A DNA stretch of 64,000 bases from Amphritea atlantica. Its GTDB lineage: Bacteria > Pseudomonadota > Gammaproteobacteria > Pseudomonadales > Balneatricaceae. The stretch is from the NCBI GenBank assembly GCA_024397875.1, contig CP073344.1, positions 2,161,001 to 2,225,000 on the forward strand. Direction: 5' to 3'. The notes under the pieces were generated by a model, which did not search any database, was not told where the DNA came from, and saw nothing but the letters and a program-made list of their open reading frames with translations. Every line of letters starts with the position of its first letter. Position 1 is the stretch's first letter. The translations under genes and the position numbers were made by a program. Below, in pieces: positions 54,141 through 63,322 of this stretch.

Positions 54141-56876
54141 TCAGTTTTGCAACCGATAACGTTGCCAGTCTTCGGTTGGCTCGTTCAGCATCATCTCCAT
54201 CTCGACAACATCCTCCTCCATGTTGTAATGGTTTTTAAAGCCAAGCTTCTGTGCCAGCCCCTGCATCCCCTTGTTTGATGTCAAGGTCGACCCCATCAAC
54301 AGCAACGTTCCCCGGGCTTTACAGTAATCGATCACCTTCTGCATCAACACCACACCCAGTCCCTCGCCCTGCAGATCATCGCGGATCACCACCGAGAATT
54401 CAGCGCGGACATTATCGGCATCGGTCACCGCTCTGACGACTCCCAGTGTTTCCCAGCCAGGTGCTCCCTGTCTTGGCGCAGTCACAATAAACGCCATCTC
54501 GCGGTCGTAGTCGATCTGGGTCCAGTTTGCCAGTTCATGATGAGTTGGTATGCCACGGCTATAAAAATAACGCAGGCGTATCGATTCAGGACTCAACTGG
54601 TTATAAAACTCCAGATGGTTCGGCTCATCTTCTCCCCGTATCGCTCTCACCATCGCCTTCCGGCCGGATTTACGCAACGAGATATGCTCGCTCAGATACT
54701 CAGGATAAGGCGAGATCGCTAATACTGAAGGTTCGCCTAAGGAGACCGCCACATCAACCGCCAGCACACCCCGTCGGTTCATCAGCATCGGGTTGATTTC
54801 CAGCCCCTTCAGGTTGGGCAGCTCCACGACCATCTGCGACAACTTGATCAACAGACTACTAAGCTGCTCAAGATCCCTTTCCAGTTGTTCACTGCTCTCT
54901 CTGAGCACCGAGAATATATGCGAAGTACTGATTAGCTGACGTGCCAGACTGAGATTAAGCGGGGGCAACATCACTTGCCGGTCAGCCAGCACATCAACAG
55001 AATACCCCCCTTTACCAAACACCAGTAGTGGGCCAAATACCGGGTCACGGGTGATCCCCATATTGATCTGAAGTGACTGGAAGCCCCGCTTCATCTGCTG
55101 AATACAAAATCCCTTGATGTCATCCTCGGGAAACCGTTCCCTGACCCGATAGGTCAATTGAGTCGCCGCTTGCTTAACCTCATTACATGAAAACAGATCC
55201 AGCGCCAGGTCTTTCCAGCGGGGATGGCTTTTATTATCGTAGTTAAACGGGTAGATATTCTCGCGATGGATCACTTTTACCGCAACGGCACCGCCCAGCT
55301 TTTTAGCAATCTCAACGACCCCGTCAACATCATCGGCATAGTGGGTATGCGACACAGGAATATCGTACTGGTCTAACAGATCTGTCGCTTCATTATGGGT
55401 CAGATAGTCGCGTCCCTCGGCCAGCGCATTCGCAATCAGCGCTTTAGCCCGCTTATGATTTTGTTCATTTGGATCTTCAAAGGGCGCCGGGGTCTGTTTC
55501 ATCACTTCCTGATTGCGGCGAAACTCAACCATATGCATAAAGGCATCGACCGCCTCTTCAGGGGTGATAAAGGTGGTTACGCCGGCGCTGTTAAAATGGT
55601 TTCTTGACTCGATCGCCGTACTTCGCCCCATCCAGCAGGTGAGAATATTGCGCGGCGTATTCCGCGCCACCGTAATAATCTCTTCAGCAGTCGCCACTCC
55701 GGGAGCCATCCGCGTGGGAGCATGGATCACCAGCACAGCATCCACATTGGGATCTTTGGTCAACAGTCGGGTTACCTGGGCAAAGCGCTCCGGAGTCGCA
55801 TCAGCGTGCAGATCGACCGGGTTTTTCAGATTCCAGTGATCCGGCATTATCTCCCGTAAGGCCGTCACCGTCTCGGCACACAGTTCGGAAAGCTCTCCCC
55901 CCTTACGCAGCAGCTGATCCGTCGCCAGAGCATTGGGCCCCATACCGTTACAGACCAGCGCCAGCCGTTCACCCCGCATCGGCTTCATCCGCGACAGGGT
56001 TTCCAGCGCGTTATACAGCTGATCGACCGTATCCACGCGAACCACACCGGCCCGGCGCAGCGCCGCATCGTACACTAGGTCTTCATCCCTGATGCCCAGG
56101 GCGGGCTGATTTTCCTTATCCTCATCAAAGATCATATTGGATTTGAGCACCAGCACCAGTTTATTGCGCGAAGCGGAGCGCAGCGAACTGAGCAGGTTAC
56201 GGGAAGACCCGACCAGATGATCAAGCTGAATCAGGATCGACTGGGTATAAGGGTCCTGAGCGAAATAGTCGATAATGGATGGGAGATCGATATCAACCCC
56301 CTCTCCTAGCGTGAGGAAGTGAGAGAAGCCGATCTCCTGACCGTTGGCCCAGTCGATCATCGCCGTGCCTAACAGACCAGACTGCCCTACATAACTGACT
56401 TTACCCTTGCGGATATTCAGGTGTGAATAGCTGGCATTCATCTTATGGCCAGACACCAGCATCCCCATACAATCCGGCCCCAGTATACGGATACCATAGG
56501 GCCTGGCGGCCTCCATGATCTCATCCCGCATGCTTTTACCCAGCGACTCACTGGCAATCGACAGACCGCCCGTGAGAATCATCGCGGCCTTGACCATATT
56601 AGCGCCCAGTTTGCGGATCAGGCCGGCAACACTCTCGGGGGGCGAACAGATAATGGCCAGATCAGGCATTTCTGGCAGGCGGCTCAAGCCGCTGTAACAG
56701 GTGACCCCGAAAACAGTGTCATAACCCCGTTTGTTAACCGCCATCAGCTTGCCCTCAAACCCACTATCCAGCAGGTTTTGCAGCACGACACCGCCCATGC
56801 TGTTCTGTTTCTCAGAGGCTCCGAACACCGCAATCGATTTAGGCTTAAAAAAACGTTTGAGATATTTTGTACTCAA
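54141..56876 (-). CDS. PatZ-like protein: NDP-forming acyl-CoA ligase fused to GNAT acetyltransferase
   Basis: A 911-residue protein in the PatZ/Pat (YfiQ) layout: CoA-binding fold (about 1-140, FGASEKQNSMGGVVL), succinyl-CoA ligase-like domain (about 145-460), ATP-grasp domain (about 470-710) and C-terminal GNAT domain (about 750-900). Active ADP-forming ligases have a phospho-histidine before the DAVYDAALRRAGV motif; here that segment reads ENQPALGIRDEDLVYDAALRRAGV without His, as in PatZ, where the ligase half is a regulatory sensor. Likely acetylates protein lysines, such as acetyl-CoA synthetase. The start is a TTG at 56876 with GGAG upstream. Confidence 0.88.
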   Translation of the reverse strand: MSTKYLKRFFKPKSIAVFGASEKQNSMGGVVLQNLLDSGFEGKLMAVNKRGYDTVFGVTCYSGLSRLPEMPDLAIICSPPESVAGLIRKLGANMVKAAMILTGGLSIASESLGKSMRDEIMEAARPYGIRILGPDCMGMLVSGHKMNASYSHLNIRKGKVSYVGQSGLLGTAMIDWANGQEIGFSHFLTLGEGVDIDLPSIIDYFAQDPYTQSILIQLDHLVGSSRNLLSSLRSASRNKLVLVLKSNMIFDEDKENQPALGIRDEDLVYDAALRRAGVVRVDTVDQLYNALETLSRMKPMRGERLALVCNGMGPNALATDQLLRKGGELSELCAETVTALREIMPDHWNLKNPVDLHADATPERFAQVTRLLTKDPNVDAVLVIHAPTRMAPGVATAEEIITVARNTPRNILTCWMGRSTAIESRNHFNSAGVTTFITPEEAVDAFMHMVEFRRNQEVMKQTPAPFEDPNEQNHKRAKALIANALAEGRDYLTHNEATDLLDQYDIPVSHTHYADDVDGVVEIAKKLGGAVAVKVIHRENIYPFNYDNKSHPRWKDLALDLFSCNEVKQAATQLTYRVRERFPEDDIKGFCIQQMKRGFQSLQINMGITRDPVFGPLLVFGKGGYSVDVLADRQVMLPPLNLSLARQLISTSHIFSVLRESSEQLERDLEQLSSLLIKLSQMVVELPNLKGLEINPMLMNRRGVLAVDVAVSLGEPSVLAISPYPEYLSEHISLRKSGRKAMVRAIRGEDEPNHLEFYNQLSPESIRLRYFYSRGIPTHHELANWTQIDYDREMAFIVTAPRQGAPGWETLGVVRAVTDADNVRAEFSVVIRDDLQGEGLGVVLMQKVIDYCKARGTLLLMGSTLTSNKGMQGLAQKLGFKNHYNMEEDVVEMEMMLNEPTEDWQRYRLQN

Positions 56877-56985
56877 GAGACTTACTCCGCAGACTTTCAG
56901 AACTGATCAGTAACGCTGATCGAACGACTGAGTCTATATCTTCCATATTACGCAAGTGCAGCACAAACATTATTGATCGAATAAT

Positions 56986-57001
56986 CGTGATCAAAGTCAT
57001 A
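56986..57001. promoter_or_regulatory. CRP/Vfr-like site upstream of pat
   Basis: CGTGA-N6-TCATA matches the CRP consensus TGTGA-N6-TCACA at 8 of 10 positions. It overlaps a TTGATC/GATCAA dyad (56973-56994). E. coli patZ is CRP-controlled, which makes the site worth noting. Position about 110-125 bp before the pat start. Confidence 0.4.
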
Positions 57002-57235
57002 AAGCCCTGCCAAAGTGGGTAAAAACGCATCTCTATTTCAGTTTTAACCGGAACTGGCCAGAAAGTTATCCGTTTAGTTTAGCAACTCCTCCCACGCTTG
57101 CTGAGGTTTCATCGCCAGCCGTCGCTAACCACTTGAGTAACGCCACTGACAAACCGCCACGATTAATAGCTTTTTAGCCCCACCTGAGTATGTATATATA
57201 AATATCGAGTCTGAACCGGACCTCTCACCTGCTGA

Positions 57236-57264
57236 TAAAAGAAAACCCGCTGACAGCGGGTTTA
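57236..57264 (-). terminator. Terminator of the duplicated-domain lipoprotein gene
   Basis: Stem AAACCCGC / GCGGGTTT with loop TGACA, followed by TTCTTTTA in the minus-strand transcript. Confidence 0.85.
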
Positions 57265-57339
57265 TTGATATTGGTAGCTGCGGGTTCTGGCAACACTGGC
57301 AGTCAGACCGTCCCGCCGAGAACCTGTGGGGTTTATCCC

Positions 57340-57906
57340 TTACAGCGAGTTCATCGCTTTAAAACGGGCGACCAGTTCAGCCGGGTAGGTTTTCTTGTTG
57401 CTATCGTTCAGCACGAAGACAACGCTTTGTCCCTGAGGACCGGCACCAATCTGAGTCAGACGGAAGGCGGCTTCGCCGTTTTTGCGCACCTCCTGCATAT
57501 CCTCCAGGGTATTGAAGACATATAAACGGCCATCTTCTGCACGCATCTCACCATAGAAATCCTCAGCTGCAGGCATCTTACCGTTGTACATTTCAACACC
57601 GGCCAGACCGTCTAACATCTTTTTATCTTCACTGCGCAGACCGAATACCAGAGACTCCCCATGAGGGCCTGAACCGATGAACACCTTACGGTACGAGGTT
57701 TCACCCACGTTGAGGAACTCCTGATAAACAGCAAAGTCATCAAATACATAATGACGTCCTTCGTGATCAACTTCATACAGGTCCTGGTTATTCAGCTCAG
57801 GCGCCTTAACCATCTCCTGCTTAACTTCATTGGACTGGCATGCAGTCAGTGACAGTGTTACACCTGCGATCGCTGCAGCGACAGCAGCTTTTTTCAGAAA
57901 GGACAT
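57340..57906 (-). CDS. Lipoprotein with an internally duplicated domain
   Basis: A 188-residue lipoprotein starting at the ATG at 57906 (MSFLKKAAVAAAI), preceded by GGGGA. Lipobox LTAC gives the lipidated C23; the residue after Cys is Gln, so outer-membrane sorting is expected. The mature part contains two similar units (about 41-96 and 116-172). Each has the pattern Y-x-x-x-x-GR-x-YVF, then GE, a basic residue, IG-x-GP-x-G-x-S-x-VF and KK. I do not recognise the family; function is unknown. A terminator follows. Confidence 0.8.
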   Translation of the reverse strand: MSFLKKAAVAAAIAGVTLSLTACQSNEVKQEMVKAPELNNQDLYEVDHEGRHYVFDDFAVYQEFLNVGETSYRKVFIGSGPHGESLVFGLRSEDKKMLDGLAGVEMYNGKMPAAEDFYGEMRAEDGRLYVFNTLEDMQEVRKNGEAAFRLTQIGAGPQGQSVVFVLNDSNKKTYPAELVARFKAMNSL

Positions 57907-58101
57907 GTTTTTCCCCGGTTTACTGTGGATTGCCTGAAACGATCTATCGCCAGACTTAAAATATTCCACCCGAAGGGTAAACAGGGAATATGACAGCAAG
58001 GTTGCTAAATTATTGCTATTGCGTGACAGCAACAGAGTCAGGTCATCGAGACCCAAAACTGTTTTAAATCAGCCGGTAATCTCGGCTCTTAACCGCGTCA
58101 C

Positions 58102-58353
58102 TCACTCAGTTTCATCCAGCAGTGAAAAGGAGACAAAGGTAGTGAACAGCCCCAGACCAATCACCACCGGTGGGGCTGGAATTGCCAGCATCAGCAACCC
58201 GGAACCGAGCCAGATACGGTAAACCCAGCGCAACCGGGCTTTATAGGCAGCAGTAAACTTACGCCGGAAGAAGTGACTGCCATCCGGTTGTGTGACCTGC
58301 ATCCATTCCGGCAACATCAGCAACAGATAGAACCGTATTAATTCAAACCCCAT
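58102..58353 (-). CDS. Small conserved membrane protein
   Basis: An 83-residue protein starting at the ATG at 58353 with GGGAG 7 nt upstream. It has an amphipathic N-terminus (GFELIRFYLLLMLPEWMQV), a basic middle (RRKFTAAYKARLRWVYRIW) and a hydrophobic helix near residues 56-78. It resembles uncharacterised small membrane proteins; no function can be assigned. The longer open frame overlapping the kinase-like gene is not used. Confidence 0.65.
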   Translation of the reverse strand: MGFELIRFYLLLMLPEWMQVTQPDGSHFFRRKFTAAYKARLRWVYRIWLGSGLLMLAIPAPPVVIGLGLFTTFVSFSLLDETE

Positions 58354-58450
58354 AGTGATACTCCCTCGAAAGCCGTTCTTAAAGCTTATCAAAGAATCTA
58401 AATTTTGCCTGTCCGACACGTCACTTTGAAGAAATACGGTGAGGTTTGAA

Positions 58451-59563
58451 TCAGTAGTCCGCCACCCGGTAGAGAATGGCATCCCGATAACCGGTCACAA
58501 TACGGATCAACCCTGAAAGCTGATGATTAAGCGCAGCATCACCACTGTCGACGATCAATGGGCGCCCTTCCAGCGCTTTAATCTTACTTTTAGTCGCGAC
58601 CACAATAATATTCTCGCGACCCAGACGCTTTAACAGTTCAGCACTGAGTTGCTGGTTCCCACGACCGATAATATGTCCCTGTCCACCAATAACGGTAATG
58701 ACCAGCCGGGTGTCATATCCCCCGGTCAGATCCAGTAGTTGCTGTGCGGTCAGATCCTGCCCAATCAGTTGACCGTTTTCGATCAGATCAACGCCCAGCA
58801 AGGTATTTTCAAGCCCCAGATGATCCATCAGCGCCTGCACTGTCGAGCCGGAACCCATGATATAGCGCACGTTATCCTGCATGTTCTCAGCAAAGTCGGC
58901 CGCAATATCGTCCAGCACCAGCTCTTCAACTTCACGTCCGCCATTTTTTACATGCTGGAGAAAACGCCCCTCTTCAGGCACCAGCAACTCACCATAATAC
59001 TTAGCCCGCACACGCCCCTCACGGAACGCAACCTCATCAATATCCCGAACCTCCTGATCCGCCAGCGTTACCAGCTCCCCGCGCACCAGCATCGCGACCA
59101 CTTCACCGGCGGCTTTTGGGGTAACCGTGTAAACCCCCGAATGGATTTTAACCCCCGCCGGAATCCCCAGTACCGGGGTGGAATCGCCGATCGCGTGACA
59201 GATATTGCGGGCCGTGCCATCACCACCGGCAAACAAAATCAGATCAACGCCCTGTTCAGCCATCTCCCGGGCGGCCCGTTCGGTATCATCCGCGCACGTG
59301 TGGCCCGCAGTGATAGTACCGATCACACGCGGTTGGAAACCGGCAATGCGGGCACTCTCCTCGCCCATCTCCCCCGGATAGGTAATCAGTTCAATATCCA
59401 GTCCCGCCAGCGGCTCCAGAGCCTGCTGAGTACGCAGGTTGGCTTTCGGTTCAGCGCCCATCGCCAGGGCTTTCAGCGCGGTATCTTCACCATCACTGCC
59501 TTTCAGACCAACGCTGCCTCCCACGCCTGCCAGGGGATTCACAATCAATCCAAGACGAAACAT
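58451..59563 (-). CDS. ATP-NAD kinase-like protein (AcoX/NAD kinase family)
   Basis: A 370-residue protein of the NAD-kinase/diacylglycerol-kinase-like superfamily. It starts LGLIVNPLAGVGG, and holds the nucleotide-binding motif LFAGGDGTARNI near residues 110-122. The following VLGIPAGVKIHSGVYTVTP and GGQGHIIGRGNQQLS are characteristic of the AcoX-like branch found beside acetoin genes but also alone. Whether it phosphorylates NAD is untested. Its ATG follows directly on the TAG stop of the PilZ gene, so the two are coupled. Confidence 0.87.
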   Translation of the reverse strand: MFRLGLIVNPLAGVGGSVGLKGSDGEDTALKALAMGAEPKANLRTQQALEPLAGLDIELITYPGEMGEESARIAGFQPRVIGTITAGHTCADDTERAAREMAEQGVDLILFAGGDGTARNICHAIGDSTPVLGIPAGVKIHSGVYTVTPKAAGEVVAMLVRGELVTLADQEVRDIDEVAFREGRVRAKYYGELLVPEEGRFLQHVKNGGREVEELVLDDIAADFAENMQDNVRYIMGSGSTVQALMDHLGLENTLLGVDLIENGQLIGQDLTAQQLLDLTGGYDTRLVITVIGGQGHIIGRGNQQLSAELLKRLGRENIIVVATKSKIKALEGRPLIVDSGDAALNHQLSGLIRIVTGYRDAILYRVADY

Positions 59564-60286
59564 CTATAACTCCTGTCCGGTGTAGTCGAGATTACCGGTT
59601 TCCACTAAGAACTGCTGATAAACAAAAGCGGTAATAATCAGTTGGGTATCTTCATCCAGATCCAAAAACTTAAAACCATGATTATACAAACTGCTCACCT
59701 CGGCCGGCCTGCTGTGAATATTTCTCAACTCAACCGGTACCAGTAAAACCTGATCGATATCGCCGATCTGTAAACGTGTCGTCAGATAAAAACGTTCGCC
59801 GACGCTACCCAGCGCATAGGGCAGCTGCAGACAGACGCCGTCCCGGCTGATATCAACACACAATGCATTGACGGGAAGACCGTCACTCTCCGCCATCTCA
59901 TCATAGTCATCAATAGAACAACTGAGGCTCACCGGAATCCGGCTGTGCTCCCTGATCCGCCTCAACTCAATGGTTTCGGGATACTCCAGTATCCAGTAAC
60001 TGAAGGGCTGATCATGCTGCTTGAGTATTTTGCTGGTGAAGGTGCAGATCCGATTACCGCTGATCAGGCGAAGGCTAGCCAGATTCCCTTCGTTAATCAG
60101 TGTCGGCACACCGCTTTTCGACGACGGCGCCGAGATCATGATGCCCCCTTTCTCCGCATACCCCAATAGCTTAGCTGTATATTTTGCTCTGGGAATACGG
60201 ATCTCAACCCGAACCGGCTCACCAATCTGCAGACGCAGATCAGCCAGTTTTTTTTCTGTTTGAATGGGTTCCAGTTTCAGAGCCAT
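59564..60286 (-). CDS. PilZ domain c-di-GMP binding protein (YcgR-like)
   Basis: A 240-residue protein with a YcgR-like N-terminal domain (about 15-110) and a C-terminal PilZ domain (about 113-235). The c-di-GMP motifs are RxxxR in RREHSR-like form (RIREHSR, about residues 109-115) and D/N-x-S-x-x-G in DISRDG. It should bind c-di-GMP and, as a YcgR relative, could act on the flagellar motor; no flagellar gene is near. It precedes the NAD-kinase-like gene with no gap. Confidence 0.9.
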   Translation of the reverse strand: MALKLEPIQTEKKLADLRLQIGEPVRVEIRIPRAKYTAKLLGYAEKGGIMISAPSSKSGVPTLINEGNLASLRLISGNRICTFTSKILKQHDQPFSYWILEYPETIELRRIREHSRIPVSLSCSIDDYDEMAESDGLPVNALCVDISRDGVCLQLPYALGSVGERFYLTTRLQIGDIDQVLLVPVELRNIHSRPAEVSSLYNHGFKFLDLDEDTQLIITAFVYQQFLVETGNLDYTGQEL

Positions 60287-60368
60287 CAGATCCTTTTCGT
60301 GTTCAGGGTTATGTAAAGAAACAGTATACAGATCAATCAGATTGCTGACCTGATCAATGTAAGCTTAT

Positions 60369-60395
60369 AAAAAAAGCATGCCGGACAAAATGCTC
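60369..60395 (-). terminator. Weak terminator of pdxB
   Basis: In the minus strand: AGCAT / ATGCT stem with a 10-nt loop followed by seven T residues, overlapping the pdxB stop codon. Confidence 0.55.
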
Positions 60396-61539
60396 AGTCC
60401 AGACAAAAGCCAACCGCGCTCAGTTGCTCTGCCAGTTCGGCAGATGGCTTAGCGCCGGACAGTTTTGCCGCCACAAACTCCCGCCGTACCGGATAGTTTT
60501 TCCTGAGCAGATCAAACGCCAGCGGCTGAGATTCAGCATCCACCAGCGAGTCCATAAAATGTTTAAAATCCGCTTCTGGCTGATAAATAGCGTGCACGAT
60601 ATCGGTAAGTGTCTCGCCTCCCTGCAGCTGAACCTCGGGTTCAGGCCCGGCTTCCGCGAGGCAATCAGACAATTCAATCTGAGGGACTATGTTCTGTTGC
60701 AGACAAAATGCCCGATAGAGCATCCAGGTGCCGCGAATTTTACCATCAAGGCTATAACCGGCAATATGCGGGGTGCCAATGCGAACCCGTTGTGCCAGAT
60801 GAGCATCAACCACAGGCTCCGCTTCCCAAACATCCAGCAGCAGCGTGACATCATTGCGTTTACAGTGCCAGTCTAACAGCGCCTTGTTATCTATCACCGG
60901 CCCCCGTCCGGCATTCAGCAATATCGCACCGGGCTTAATAAGATCGAGGTTATCTTCATTCAGCAGATGAAAACTGGGGTGGCTTCCACTCTTTGTCAAC
61001 GGTGTATGCAGACAGATGATATCGGCTTGCTGTAACAGCTGCGACAGCGCAACAAACCCTTTTTCTCCGGCATCCGCACGGGGAGGATCATTCAACAGCA
61101 GTTTAACGCCCAGCTTAGCCAGCCGCTGTTGTAAACGCCGGCCCACATTACCCACCCCGACAATGCCAACCACTTTATCGGTCAGCCTGAAATCGTTCTC
61201 GCCAGCGACCAGCAACAGATTACTGATAACATACTCGGCCACCGCATCAGCGTTACAGCCCGGCGCGCTGGAAAAGCCGATGTTATTACGCTTAAGCCAG
61301 TCGGTATCGATATGATCCGTACCGATAGTCGCGGTGCCGACAAACCGGACGGGGGTATCTTCAAGCAAAGTCTGATCGACCCGGGTCACCGAGCGCACCA
61401 GCAGCAGGTCTGCGTGTTGCAGATCACTGTTCTGAATCGTTCTGCCTGGTAGTTTGCGAATCTCTCCCAGATGGCCAAATAAGCGCTCCAGTGCAGGAAT
61501 ATTTTCGTCGGCAACGATGTTCAGTCCGGTTGATTTCAA
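60394..61539 (-). CDS. pdxB: Erythronate-4-phosphate dehydrogenase
   Basis: A 381-residue NAD-dependent dehydrogenase for the second step of pyridoxal 5'-phosphate synthesis. The N-terminus DENIPALERLFG, the pattern VGTATIGTDHIDTDWL, the NAD fold GIVGVGNVGRRL and the catalytic GTPHIAGYSLDGKIRG motif identify PdxB; the C-terminal dimer domain (about 290-381) is present. The start is a TTG at 61539 with GGAG 6 nt upstream. It stands alone. Confidence 0.95.
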   Translation of the reverse strand: MKSTGLNIVADENIPALERLFGHLGEIRKLPGRTIQNSDLQHADLLLVRSVTRVDQTLLEDTPVRFVGTATIGTDHIDTDWLKRNNIGFSSAPGCNADAVAEYVISNLLLVAGENDFRLTDKVVGIVGVGNVGRRLQQRLAKLGVKLLLNDPPRADAGEKGFVALSQLLQQADIICLHTPLTKSGSHPSFHLLNEDNLDLIKPGAILLNAGRGPVIDNKALLDWHCKRNDVTLLLDVWEAEPVVDAHLAQRVRIGTPHIAGYSLDGKIRGTWMLYRAFCLQQNIVPQIELSDCLAEAGPEPEVQLQGGETLTDIVHAIYQPEADFKHFMDSLVDAESQPLAFDLLRKNYPVRREFVAAKLSGAKPSAELAEQLSAVGFCLD

Positions 61540-61649
61540 TGATCACTCCAAAGGTTATAAAATCAGCTGGTTTAGGGGCGAAACGCCGATTATAATGGCG
61601 CGCCTTACGGTTTGACATCATTTCCGGACAAATTTACTCAGGTAGTTTT

Positions 61650-61898
61650 TTGATTATTCGCTGGCGCAGACAACAGGATTATTTCATAGTCCGACTCTAT
61701 CAGGATCTGATGGGGGACTGGGTGCTGAGCGAGTCCTGGGGCAATACGCTGAATAACAAAGATTCAGTCAACCACACCATCTTTCATTGCTATCATGAAG
61801 CCCGCAGCAAGCTGAGAGAGATCAGCCGACGTCAGAAAAACCTCGGCTTCAAAAAAACCGTATCCAAAGAACAGCAGATCGAACTGGACTTCGGCTAA
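61650..61898 (+). CDS. WGR-domain-like small protein
   Basis: An 82-residue protein. The N-terminus YFIVRLYQDLMGDWVLSESWGNTLN resembles the strand pattern of the WGR domain, which in other proteins binds nucleic acids or PARP-type partners, though the motif here reads WGN rather than WGR. The rest is a charged helix (HEARSKLREISRRQKNLG). Start is a TTG at 61650. It is divergent from pdxB. The family assignment is tentative. Confidence 0.65.
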   Translation: MIIRWRRQQDYFIVRLYQDLMGDWVLSESWGNTLNNKDSVNHTIFHCYHEARSKLREISRRQKNLGFKKTVSKEQQIELDFG

Positions 61899-62056
61899 TC
61901 TGCCCTGCCTCAATCAGCCGGTAATTTATTAAACCCAACAGTTGGCATCTGCTCGCCACAGCGATATATTCCTCTCTACATAATACAAATATTATAAATA
62001 ATCGTGCCCGACGGTATCACATTACTAGCCGTCAAATATGAGCTAAGAGAGGTTTT

Positions 62057-63259
62057 ATGAGTCAGTTTGATTTTGCCCCGATGCCAGACAAAGAGGGATA
62101 TTTCGGTAACTACGGTGGCCAGATTATCCCGCCGGAACTCAAAAAAGTGATGGACGATATCGATCAGGCTTACGAAGAGATCCGCCATACTGAAGCGTTC
62201 CAGAACGAACTGATGCTGCTGAATCAGGACTATGTCGGTCGCCCCAGCCCGATCTATCATGCCAAACGCCTGAGTGAAAAACTCGGCGGCGCACAGATCT
62301 ACCTGAAACGGGAAGACCTCAATCACACCGGCGCCCATAAGATTAACCACTGCCTCGGTGAAGCGCTGCTAGCCAAGTTTATGGGCAAGAAGAAAGTCCT
62401 GGCAGAAACCGGTGCCGGTCAGCACGGCGTTGCTCTGGCGACCGCCTGTGCGCTGGTGGGTATCCCCTGCGAGATCCATATGGGTCAGGTGGATATCGAG
62501 AAAGAACACCCTAACGTCACCAAGATGAAGATCCTGGGCTGCAAACTGGTACCGGTCACCCGTGGCACCGCTACCCTGAAAGACGCGGTAGACAGCGCCT
62601 TCGAAGAGTATCTGAAAAACCCTGAAGAGTTCATCTACGCCATCGGTTCTGTCGTTGGTCCGCACCCGTTCCCGAAAATGGTACGCGACTTCCAGAGCAT
62701 TATCGGCCGCGAGGCGCGTCAGCAGTTCAACGAACGGCATGGTAAAAACCCGGACATCATCACCGCCTGTGTCGGCGGCGGTTCCAATGCCATGGGCCTG
62801 TTCACCGCTTTCCTGGAAGATGAAGAGGTGAAGATTGTCGGTGTAGAACCGGCCGGTAAAGGCCTCGACACCAAAGACCATTCCGCCACCCTGACACTGG
62901 GAACACCGGGCGCGATCCACGGATTCAAATGTTACGTCCTGCAGGATGAAAATGGCGAACCCCTGCCGGTTCACTCCATCGCCTCTGGACTGGACTACCC
63001 CGGTGTCGGTCCGCAGCACTGCTATCTGAAAGATATCGAGCGGGTTGAGTATCAGTCGGTCACCGACGACGAATGCCTCAACGCCTTTATGACCCTGTCT
63101 CAGGTTGAAGGCATCATCCCGGCGCTGGAAAGCGCCCACGCCGTCGCCTGGGCGATGCGTGAAGCACCAAAGCTGGGTAAGGATAAAAGTATTCTGATCA
63201 ACCTGTCCGGCCGGGGCGATAAAGACGCCGACTATGTGGCGGATAAGCTGGGGCTGTAA
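62057..63259 (+). CDS. trpB: Tryptophan synthase beta subunit-like PLP enzyme, orphan
   Basis: A 400-residue PLP enzyme of the TrpB fold, joining indole and serine. Motifs fit TrpB1: [30 protein letters not shown] with the PLP lysine K95, catalytic E117 in AETGAGQHG, the phosphate loop GGGSNAMG and [16 protein letters not shown] replaces the usual HKINN. There is no trpA or other trp gene next to it, so it is either a second TrpB copy or part of a scattered pathway. A convergent AcoR-type regulator follows with a shared terminator. Confidence 0.9.
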   Translation: MSQFDFAPMPDKEGYFGNYGGQIIPPELKKVMDDIDQAYEEIRHTEAFQNELMLLNQDYVGRPSPIYHAKRLSEKLGGAQIYLKREDLNHTGAHKINHCLGEALLAKFMGKKKVLAETGAGQHGVALATACALVGIPCEIHMGQVDIEKEHPNVTKMKILGCKLVPVTRGTATLKDAVDSAFEEYLKNPEEFIYAIGSVVGPHPFPKMVRDFQSIIGREARQQFNERHGKNPDIITACVGGGSNAMGLFTAFLEDEEVKIVGVEPAGKGLDTKDHSATLTLGTPGAIHGFKCYVLQDENGEPLPVHSIASGLDYPGVGPQHCYLKDIERVEYQSVTDDECLNAFMTLSQVEGIIPALESAHAVAWAMREAPKLGKDKSILINLSGRGDKDADYVADKLGL

Positions 63260-63287
63260 ACGCTGAGTGTAAGTCTAAAAACTAAAG

Positions 63288-63322
63288 GGCCGATCTTATT
63301 TAGTTAAGATCGGCCTTTTTTT
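63288..63322. terminator. Shared terminator of trpB and the sigma-54 regulator
   Basis: An 11-bp perfect stem GGCCGATCTTA (63288-63298) / TAAGATCGGCC (63305-63315), then seven T residues. The regulator's stop codon lies in the right arm. Confidence 0.9.

Larger units (their letters stand above)
56877..57339. other. Intergenic region upstream of pat
   Basis: 463 bases without a supported gene. It holds the pat promoter region with a CRP-like site (56986-57001) and the terminator of the lipoprotein gene (57236-57264). A 61-codon frame crossing the pat start is judged spurious. I see no tRNA. Confidence 0.6.

Noticed and set aside
56845..57030. 61-codon open frame on the minus strand upstream of pat
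   Set aside because: Overlaps the pat start in another frame and lacks a ribosome site or recognisable motif.
57264..57339. GC-rich stretch with GGGTTCT / AGAACC arms, considered as tRNA or small RNA
   Set aside because: No cloverleaf can be drawn, no anticodon arm or CCA end is present; the arms alone do not support an RNA gene.
58739..59569. 276-codon open frame on the + strand
   Set aside because: It lies wholly antisense to the NAD-kinase-like gene, has no family motif, and its composition is that of a shadow frame.
62369..63139. 256-codon open frame on the minus strand
   Set aside because: Antisense to trpB, whose catalytic motifs are certain; the frame has low-complexity QG/RG-rich content and no ribosome site.
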